Below, in pieces: positions 55,905 to 64,000 of a DNA stretch of 64,000 bases. The notes under the pieces were generated by a model, which was given only the letters and a program-made list of their open reading frames with translations, did not search any database and was not told where the DNA came from. This DNA comes from Takakia lepidozioides (taxonomy: Eukaryota; Streptophyta; Takakiopsida; Takakiales; Takakiaceae), in contig CM060734.1 of assembly GCA_030704615.1 (NCBI GenBank), positions 40,066,042-40,130,041 of the forward strand. The letters run 5' to 3'. The translations under genes were made by a program, and so were the position numbers. The stretch's first letter is position 1. Each line of letters begins with the position of its first letter.

Positions 55905-57057
55905 AGAATCAGGGCATGAAAATGTGGTGCACGATGTGGCCATTGACTACTATGGGAAGCGGCTGGCCACCTTCACGATGGACAACCGCAATCGCAAGGT
56001 GTGGCTTTTTCTCAATGTACAATGTGAAGAAGTTTGTCCATCTTGCAACAAAAGGCTTAAAGCCAAATGCGCTTGCGACCTATGAGCAAGGGGTATTGCC
56101 CAACAAAGTCATGTTCATTTGCGTTCTCAATGCATGTGCGAGCCTGGCAGCCTTGGAAAAGGGGAAAGAGGTCCATGCTGCAATCGATGTTGGAACAGAG
56201 TCATATTTGAATCTGGAGAATACTCTCGTTCATATGTATGCCAAGTGTGGGGCTACAGCTGGTAGGTGGGGTAATCCCACAGAGGCGAGAGCAATGATGA
56301 AAGACAAAGGTGTCAGAAAGGAGGCAGGGCACAGCTGCATTGAGGTTGACAATCAGGTGCATAAGTTTACTTTGTGAATCGAGTGAATCTGATGCAAAGA
56401 GAAGGTGTGAAGGCAGATAAGGTCATTTTCTTGTGCATCTTGAATGCATGTTCCAGCCCATTGTTGATAGAGCAAGACAAGTAGCTCCATGAGGGCATCA
56501 TTAGAGTTGGATTTCAGTCAAATGTCAGTATGGGGAACGCCCTCGTCAACATGTATTGCAAATGCGGGGATGTGGAAGATGCACGGGAAATGTTTGCAAT
56601 ATTGCCCAAGCGCGATGTGATCACATGGAATGGGATGATGGCTGGATTAGCTCAGCCAGGTCATGCACAAGAGGCACTTGAACTATTGACAGTGCAGCAA
56701 AAGAATTCTACTGAGAAAATTCGCCCTTTAAAAACCCTACATGTGATGATAGTTGGACTCGGCAAGACTGCCAAGTCTGCTGAGGAGAGGGAAGCTCCTC
56801 AAGTGGGAAGTGTGCAACGGTAGTTAATGCCAGAATTTTGGTGCTTCAAGGACTGTCCCAATCACACCTGAAAGCCGCTGGAGAACAACTTGATCTTTTG
56901 GCGGCTGACTTAACTGAGTTCAAATATGAACAATGCAGCTCATAACAGTATGTAGCAGAGCTGGTCATTGTCAAAGAGGTGCATGGGGATATCATCAAAG
57001 CTGGAATTGTACCAAACGTCATTCTGAACATTGAACTGACAGCTCTGGAAATGGGGA
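55905..57057 (+). pseudogene. chimeric pseudogene: Sec13-like exon joined to PPR fragments
   Basis: 55910-56005 encodes HENVVHDVAIDYYGKRLATF, the first WD40 blade of the COPII/nuclear-pore protein Sec13. The text then changes to PPR sequence in other frames: LPNKVMFICVLNACASLAAL (56093-56155), VRKEAGHSCIEVDNQVHKF (E-domain-like, to about 56375), EGVKADKVIFLCILNACSSP and VNMYCKCGDVEDAREMF with KRDVITWNGMMAGLAQPGHA (to about 56680), and possibly EVHGDIIKAGIVPNVIL near 56980-57030. Frameshifts, a TAG near 56480 and jumbled repeat order show that it is broken. It abuts gypsy integrase sequence at about 57058. Capture by a transposon or repeated rearrangement could have built it. Confidence 0.7.
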
Positions 57058-59510
57058 AAGAGGATCTTTCACAAGTTTCCACATCTGCGGCCACCAATAG
57101 TCCCTGGATATCAATTCCATTATTTTATTGAAGCCGAAATGTCCTGCAGCCGGAAGATCGTGACATGTTTGAAGAATTCAAAGTCGTGTAGGTCCTAGAG
57201 GTACATAGAGAAGTCCCTTGAAATAAAGTAAGTCATCTTTGAACTCGAAGTCGTTTGTAACATGTGGGTTGTCTCGAGATCGATTTAGTTGACTTCGCCG
57301 TAGCAAATTGGTCTCCTTTATGATCTCTGCATCGTCATAGGTGGACATAGATAGCATATTCAATTGGAGATTTGCTAGTTTCAAGATGATGGATTTCTGT
57401 TGGTCAAAAGTTGCATCCCTTTCCTTTGACGCAAGATACGATCGTCGAGAAATAGCATTTGGTTTTCCTTGAAGATGTCTGGGACGGTAGATAATAACAA
57501 AATCAAACCTTATTAGTGACATACTTCATCTTGCTTGACGTTGATTCAAAACACGAGCACTCATAAAATACTCGAGGTTTTGGTGATCGGTATAGTCAGT
57601 GACCTGATGTTGAGCTCCCTCCAATAGATGACGCCATTCCTCAAAAACATCGATGATCGCTAGAAATTCTTTGTCATGGATTTCATAATTGATCTCCGCA
57701 GCGGAAAATTTGTGAGAACGAAAACCAACAGGGTGAAGTCGGCCATCTGTACCGTATTGAGAGAGTACCGCGCCAAGTGCAAAATCCGATGCATCTGCTT
57801 CAAAAAAGAATGGTTTAGATGGGTCTGCATGTACCAGTATTGGAGCCATTGTAAATGCCTACTTCAGCTTTTCAAACGACTCAATATCAAGAAGTACCTT
57901 AGTTTGTTGTGGTTTTGATCGGAGTAGCATAAAATGCAAATATCGCGTCTTTCTTCGTAACTCTCATGAAGGCTCTAGCTCCAAGAAACAGGGGTTGAAT
58001 ACCTTTGTACTTTTGCATTTTTGTCTCGCCGAAATTTTTCGTGATCGCCAGCCGATGTCAGGATTATGAAGTACAAACCAGGGAAGTCCAAGGATCACAA
58101 GATTCATTGAAGACTGGATGACATTGAAAACAATCTGTGATGCTTGATTTTGAAGCTTCACTTTAAAGGGTCGAGTTTCATGGTCAATATTTCCGGATGC
58201 TAACGGTCGTCCATCGATGACTTCAACATGGGCCGAGAATTTCTTTCTTACGAGCATTAAATTGTGTTGCTTCACAAAGTCTTTGTCAATAAAACATGCT
58301 GAAGCGCTCGAGTCCAAAAGTGCTTTTACGTAGATATCTCGATATTGCATGCTGATCTTTATTGGAACTGTGAAACAAGGTACAGGGTCTGGAGGTAAAA
58401 AAAGACCTTTTTTTGGTAAGGAATTTGGGGTGTCCAGCCGCATGGTCCCTACTGTGACTGAATATCTTCGTTTTCCGACCTCCTCGTATCGATCACTTGA
58501 GTGGTGCCCCGAGCTTTGAATCTTCTCTTGTTGGGGCAGTTTAATGCCATGTGATCATCTTCGCCGCAATAAAGGCATAATCCATTCGAGCGCCGTCTTT
58601 GTTTTTCTTGTGGCGTCAATGGCTTGAATTGGACAGCATCAATCTGCATAGGATCATTACTGGATGTCTGATGGATCGTTGTATTTGGTGCCATAGTAGC
58701 AGCGGCATGGTGCGTCGTCGACCATCCAGATCGCTTCTCTTGACGTCTTTCAAACAAACGATTATCGCATGCAATAATTTGGGTGATGAATTCGTTAAGT
58801 GGACTCACGTTTGACATTGTCAGCAACAAATCTTTTACATCATCTTTTAGGCCACATCGAAACTGACTAATGAGGCTCTTCTCATTCCAGTCGAGATTGC
58901 ACGCAAGTTGTCAAAATTCGGCAGCATAAACGGAAGCTGGACGTGCTCATTGTCAAAGATTTTGTATCTTTGTCTCTGCAACTCTTTCTTTATCATTCTC
59001 TCCAAACGTTGTAGTGAACTCGGACATGAACACTTCAAAATTGTATAGTAAATGCGAATTTTTCTCTAATAGCGGTGCAAACCAAGATAGGGCAGTGTCT
59101 GATAGAAAGGTACCCACGAATCCTACTTGAATACCTTCATCAGAATAACGTTGTGGATGTAGTCATAGGAACAATCGTATTTGTTGAACAAAACCGCGAA
59201 ATCTTGATCTCGTCCTATCAAATTTCTCGGGCATGCTGGCCTTTGGTTCCATTGTAATCTGTTGAATATTTGGAGGAACCGTTGCAGTAGGATTTGTTGT
59301 AGTAGAGACTTGTAAGGTTGAAGATCCATTGTTCTACTCATTCAACTCTGAAATTTGTTGTTTGCAAATTGTTGAGAGCGTTGCCAAGGTTTTGAGACTG
59401 ATCAGCTTGTAGTTGGGCAGTAGAGGCACGAAGTTCTAGCATCTGGAGTTAAAAGACTCTGCAATGTGGCAACCATTTCCGCAAATGTGTCTTCCATCTT
59501 AACTAACTAA
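57058..59510 (-). mobile_element. Ty3/gypsy remnant lacking RT
   Basis: On the minus strand: gag with LSDTALSWFAPLLEKNS and VFMSEFTTTFG (about 59100-58990) and zinc knuckle CLYCGEDDHMALNC (near 58560). A protease-like domain follows with VKALLDSSASACFIDKDF (58340-58290; DSS where DTG/DSG is expected), VILGLPWF, and a short stub AFMRVTKKDAIFAFYATP (57967-57915). Then a jump leads directly to the end of RT, MAPILVHADPSKPFFFEADA with RNase H (ASDFALGAVLSQYG, HDKEFLAIIDVFEEWRHLLE). The connection FDFVIIYRPRHLQGKPNA follows, then the integrase zinc region HDLPAAGHFGFNKIMELISR ending near 57060. The catalytic RT and the integrase core are missing. Confidence 0.8.
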
Positions 59511-60394
59511 GGAACAAACTTTAGTCTCGCCAAACTATCAAAGACGAGAATATGACTGAACACAAACAAGAGATCAAACTAGAGGTACAAGACTAGACAA
59601 GAAGTCAAGGTCGGCGTGACCGAATGCATGGTGGGTAAACATGAATCAAAATAATCTTCATAACAATGGACAAGAGTACAAGATACTGAAACTCGACTCG
59701 AATACTGGAATGCTGGAAACTGGACTGGGGTACCAAATGCTGGAAACTGGACTAGAGTAGTGGAAGCTGGATTGGAGTACTGGGACTGGGAATAAGAGTA
59801 GCTTGAACTTGTGTTGGCGAGACTGAAGAGTGTCCAGTCTCGTCTCCTATATATACTGGCTACTAAGAAACTTCCCTAAGAAGCTTCTCCTTTGGAGGTT
59901 TCTTGCTGGAGAAGTTTTCAAGATTAAACAAAGGTTTCTTGATGGAGAAGCTTCCTTAAACAAATGAGGTATCTTGATAGAGAAGTTTCCTCCAAAATAA
60001 GTTTCCTGAGCAGTTTCCCAAATTATACTTGGTAATTTGGTAAACTCCCGATAACTTGATAAGTAATGGTGAATCATGGTAAATCATGATAAGTCATGAT
60101 AATTTCCGGTAATATGATAACTTAGTAACTTCTTGTATTTACTCCTGGTAAGTTCATTTGGGCTATGTCCGTGACAACCACTATCTCAATCTTATCATTG
60201 TGTTACAGATTATGCGTACTCTACAGGAGCTCTTACAGCTGGAACTTGTACCGAGACTTGTCCCCAGAGTTCTTCAAGAACAAATATCTATCAATGGCCT
60301 AAGTTTTGCAAAGCTGCATTGGAACTTATTGTTGGGCAATGGCTATAGTCTGAGGATGTCAAGCCCATTATGCTCTATAATCTACTCCCAGAAT
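59511..60394. other. probable leader/LTR of gypsy remnant and unassigned sequence
   Basis: 59690-59790 has short repeats of GCTGGAAACTGGACTGG type. 59880-60000 repeats TTTCTTGATGGAGAAG-type words. A TATATATAC box lies near 59852. These suit the leader and LTR of the adjacent minus-strand gypsy remnant, but no second LTR was found. A plus-strand open frame from 60158 has no recognised motif. Confidence 0.4.
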
Positions 60395-60856
60395 CAATTT
60401 TCTGCGACGCCCCCAGGACGCCGGGGAATCGCAGCCCCGCAGCCCAGCGACGGCAGGGAATCGAAAAAAAAAAAAAAAAAAAAAAAACGGATTTTTTTTT
60501 TATTTTATTTTTTCCGGGCATTGCGATTCCCTGCGAGCGCCCGGCCGTTGCAAGAACATCGCTGGGCTGCGGTGCTGCGACGTCTTGTTGCGATTCCCCG
60601 GGGGCATCGCAGCAAATTGTTGCGACGCCAGGGCGTCGCAACCCCCCAATGCGTTGGTGGGGAATGGGATCAGGCCCCTTTCCGACGACGACATGGCATC
60701 GCAAGATGCCACAACGTCATCCGAGCGCCGGCGTTGCGACGCCGCGACGTCGCAAGTCTCGGGCCAGACGCCTGTGCGACGCTGCAGTCGTAGGGGGGTC
60801 AACACGTCCGGGGTCCTGGCGTCGCTAACCCCCCCTAAACGTAATAGTGGGGGGGG
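60395..60856. repeat. GC-rich GCGAC-type dispersed repeat inserted in copia RT
   Basis: Dense GCGACG, CGTCGCAA and GGGCATCGCAGC words, with an internal A-run and T-run (about 60466-60505). It begins near CTGCGACGCCCC and ends GCGTCGCTAACCCCCCCTAA then ACGTAATAGTG. It interrupts the copia RT just after WTLEDLP. The right end resembles the right end of the 18540-18729 copy. Confidence 0.65.
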
Positions 60857-63581
60857 CAGATCTTCAAGAGTCCATTTCTCGTTCTTGTGAATTGAGGCCA
60901 GTTCCTGTTCCATGGCGTCGACCCATCCTGGGTGTCGAGATGCTTCGGCATAGGTGGTGGGTTCTAGGACAGCTTCAGACAAACCCACCACGAAATCATT
61001 GAATCGTCTTGGAGGATGAATGGCTCGGCTAGTGCGTGTATATACACCTTCAAGCTGTATTGGTGGAACTGCCTCTAGTTGCCCGTGCATACTAGAGGTC
61101 GAGGCAGAACTACCCTCTAAGTCTGCACTTGACTGACTTGTAGATGATGATATAGAAGGCAAGGATTCATGAGGAGTATCTGAATTTGGGTCATGCAATC
61201 ATTCGAACAAATTGTCATCAGTACCTTCAGGTGGTTCTTGGACTGGTGAAGGCTCCAAAAGATCAGGAGACTCTTGTTGTGGGAGCTCCCGCTGTGGTCC
61301 GTCCGGCTAGCTATTGGCTGGCCACGAGAAATGAATGTTGTGACCTTCAAGTGGTTGTTTATCAGCAGCAGCTAGGACATAGTGCATGTGATCCTCATCA
61401 AAAACAACATCCTTAGAGATGACCATCTTGCTCATCCTTGAACAAAAGCATCTATAGCCCTTGGTGCTAGTGTCATAACCCAAAAATACACACCTCATCT
61501 TCTAGCACGTCTTTGGACAGAGACTGTTAGCACAGCAAATTACCTTGTCAATATTTCTCTTACCAAGGCAAACAGTGGCATCACACCACACCAAAAAATT
61601 ATTTGGAGCCCCGCCTGACGTGCGAGTGTTTGGCTGTGTAGGATTTGTCCATATCAACTCTCACTGGACCAAATGGTCACGGCCAAGCTCTTGGCTCGCT
61701 CTATCAGGGTTCGGTTCTTCCTCTCTACGACCCCATTTTAATGCGGGGTGTTAGATTGGGTGAATTGTCGTGTTATGCCATGATCTGCACAAAAATTTGA
61801 GAATGCAGTCGAGCAGTATTCCCCGCCTTTGTCTGATCGCAACACTTTGATAGTGCGTCCAAACTGTTTCTCAACTCTGGACTTAAATTGCTTAAACAAG
61901 ATGAAGGTGTCGCTTTTCTTCCGAAGGAAGAAGACCCAACAATACTGACTATAGTCGTCTGTAAATGTAAGAATATACAAAGCTCCACAGAGAGAGGGTG
62001 TGGACAGTGGTCCACGGAGATCAATGTGGATCATATTAAGAGGCGAAGAACTCCTGTGAAGGCTCTTCTTTGGAGCTTTCTCCTGACTTTGCTTTCCAAG
62101 CGCACATGCATGACAAACATCATGGCTCATGGATAGATTTTGAGGAAGTTTGATGACAAGAACTTTTTGCGATAAGAAATTTAAACTCTTGTAATTCAAG
62201 TGGCCCAACCGGTGATGCCAGATCCATGTGAGGTCCGTGCTACTTTCCACTGTGCCTACGAATGATTCATTCAACACCGATTGTTTGTAAAGGCCATTCG
62301 ATAGATCATGAATTCCTTTATCGAATACCTCAAGGCCAGCATTCAGCAAGAAAACATTCTTGTCGTCAAAGAGAAGTCTAAATCCTTTGTCAGTCAAGGT
62401 ACCAACAAATAGCAAATTCTTGCATACACCTGGGACATAACTTCTTCCTTTATTGCATCATTTTTTACAGGAATCACAATATTGCCTTTCCCGGCTATTT
62501 GGCGGTAAAGGCCTCCAGCAGTTTTGACCTTGGATTTTCCTTCTCCCTTTTTGATATTGGATAGAAGACTGTCATTGCCCGAGACATGCTTAGTGGCCCT
62601 GCTATCCACATACCAATCAGATGCATCGCGGTACTGAGCTACGTTGAGCTCGAGGATATCTGCAGCCAGATTGTCAGTGGGGGCATCATTGCACTCCTGA
62701 AAAGTATCGATCTCCTCATTGCTACTGTCGTCAATGATGTTGACAAAAATTTGAGACGTTCGGCAGCACGACGCTTGATCTCATTTGACAATTCAGTGCA
62801 ATTGCGCATCCAATGATCAGGTTTGCCGCAGAAGTTGCAGCTCCCCTCACGCTTGACAGTGGCCCCTTCCGATATTTATTGTCGGTGGGCTGGCTCTTGT
62901 TTCTTGCAAATTTAGACTTGATCAGCAAAGTTTTTTTCCACGAGCCTCCCGAATTTCTTGCTTGGCTTCGTCCAATAGAAGAATACCAATCAATTCATTG
63001 AGCATTGGAAGTTCGGGTCGGTAGATCAAGGTGCATGCCAGTGATTCCAAGCTCTCAAGTAGAGAATTCAAAATCTACTCCACCAGGTCCTCTTCATGGA
63101 CTGGTTCTCTGATGTTGGCTAGCTGGTTGATAAACTTTTTGAGCTGCTTGACGAACTCTGTCACCAATCCGCCATTCTCGAGTCGAATGTTGGTGAGGCG
63201 GCTCTTGAGCAATAGACGACGTGCTCCGCTTTTCTGCTCATACAGGTCCTTCAAAGTCTGCCACATCAGCATTGGATCTGTGATCCCTGCGATGTGGGGA
63301 ATAATTTCATCTCGCACAGAAAGACTGATTATCACCAATGCTTTCTACGATGTCTATCAGTTCATCCCTTTGTAACAAGCTGGAAACACGGAACTTCTAG
63401 ATAATATGGTAGTTGGAAAGTCCACCTAGCTTTGAGATCTCTGATACATTGCTTTTTCCGTGGGCCATGTTGATACTCTCACAAATACTACGGAGTTACA
63501 CTATTGTTACTGTCACCTAGCAAAAGTGTTATCCGAAGTCCTAAAAGCAAAGGGTCCCACTACTAACCTGCTTTGATACCA
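60857..63581 (-). mobile_element. Ty1/copia element, 5' part through start of RT
   Basis: On the minus strand: primer-binding site 63581-63570; gag with MLMWQTLKDLYEQKSGARRL (63280-63215) and zinc knuckle CNFCGKPDHWMRNC (near 62840-62800); protease with WYVDSRATKHVSGN (62612-62570, DSR where copia has DSG). Integrase follows with WHHRLGHLNYKSLNFLS, CHACALGKQ, HIDLRGPLSTPS, VLRSDKGGEY and, after a TAA, NGVVERKNRTLIERA (62230-61690). The RT beginning is EPTTYAEASRHPGWVDAMEQ then WTLEDLP (60960-60860), where a GC-rich repeat cuts it off. Integrase before RT is the copia order. Frameshifts lie between integrase and RT. The mutated protease and missing RT make it dead. Confidence 0.85.
63570..63581 (-). 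other. primer-binding site of copia element (Met tRNA type)
   Basis: On the minus strand TGGTATCAAAGC, close to the usual plant TGGTATCAGAGC. It lies upstream of gag at the right distance. Confidence 0.75.
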
Positions 63582-64000
63582 TAAAATGGATTAAGTAAGG
63601 AAAGCCTATTGTCAAAAAGGTCTGACTTCCAACTTTCTAAGTGGTCAAGCCTGCAGAGAGTGGGGCAACAACTAAGCGTGGTGGTCATCGTAGATCGCTA
63701 AGCTTAACTGGGCTCACCACTAAGCAGGGTGGCTTCTCTATGTAACTACTAACGTATGTGCTAAATATTAAACCTAGTAGTAGCATCTAAGAGTAGCATC
63801 TAAGAGTTAATCCTATTTGACCATGTTGTGGATCTTAATCTCTAACACACTTTACGTAGCCCTACCTTTAAGAAGGCAAGGCCAACAAACTACCAAACTT
63901 AGGGCCGGTTTACACGAGGACCCGGGCCCAAGAAAAATGGGCCCAAGACTAGAGCTTTTGGGCCCACAATCGGGCTGAATGAATTGATTAAAATATAATT
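63582..64000. other. probable 5' LTR of copia element, then unassigned
   Basis: The sequence right of the primer-binding site should be the minus-strand element's 5' LTR, but without the partner LTR its outer border cannot be set. 63785-63805 repeats AAGAGTAGCATCT. 63915-63980 is rich in GGGCCCA words with short palindromes. Confidence 0.4.

Noticed and set aside
60158-60793. Plus-strand open frame of about 211 residues
   Set aside because: More than half is translation of the GC-rich repeat and A/T-runs; the first 80 residues show no known motif.

Overview
The window looks like nuclear DNA of a streptophyte plant. Genes are sparse and split by GT-AG introns, retroelements are abundant and nested, and the recognisable host proteins are plant families: a PLS-type PPR protein ending in DYW, a BODYGUARD-like hydrolase, a plant membrane RING protein, a plant Agenet protein and the ribosome-assembly factor NSA2. 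A Ty3/gypsy element encoding a cytosine methyltransferase points to an early-diverging lineage (charophyte alga, possibly Chara-like), because such elements are, as I recall, reported from charophytes. That placement is inference.

Layout. 0.4-1.3 kb: three exons of an unidentified gene, minus strand. 2.8-14.0 kb: the 3' end of a LINE (minus) split by a 10.4-kb Ty3/gypsy element (3075-13488, plus). The element carries gag, protease, a DNMT, RT-RNase H, and an integrase ending in a PHD finger. It is decayed, and its LTR segments are in an unusual permuted order. 14.1-18.5 kb: a second LTR element with about 910-bp LTRs and a non-coding interior. 21.7-27.1 kb: membrane RING gene and BODYGUARD-like gene, both minus. 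28-33.7 kb: repeats (a tRNA-type SINE, a MITE with a related empty site, ACCC-rich sequence), the 5' part of an LTR element with gag, and a LINE RT fragment. 34.4-36.5 kb: PPR-DYW gene or pseudogene (minus). 36.9-40.7 kb: intact nine-exon NSA2 gene (plus). 42.3-51.7 kb: multi-exon Agenet-domain gene (minus). 54-64 kb: fragments of copia and gypsy elements around a Sec13/PPR chimeric pseudogene.

How it fits together. The host genes are unrelated housekeeping, surface-lipid, organelle-RNA and chromatin genes. The most interesting system is the gypsy element: one transposon family combining a DNA-methylation writer (DNMT) with a probable histone reader (PHD finger on the integrase). Its premature stops in the DNMT and elsewhere can be explained by C-to-T or G-to-A changes, as expected for methylated DNA. 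Several junctions are informative. The LINE reading frame resumes across the gypsy insertion with a 4-5 bp target duplication. The gypsy ends are circularly permuted relative to the LTR defined by its polypurine tract. A 57-bp gypsy integrase fragment sits in frame, antisense, inside the PPR gene.
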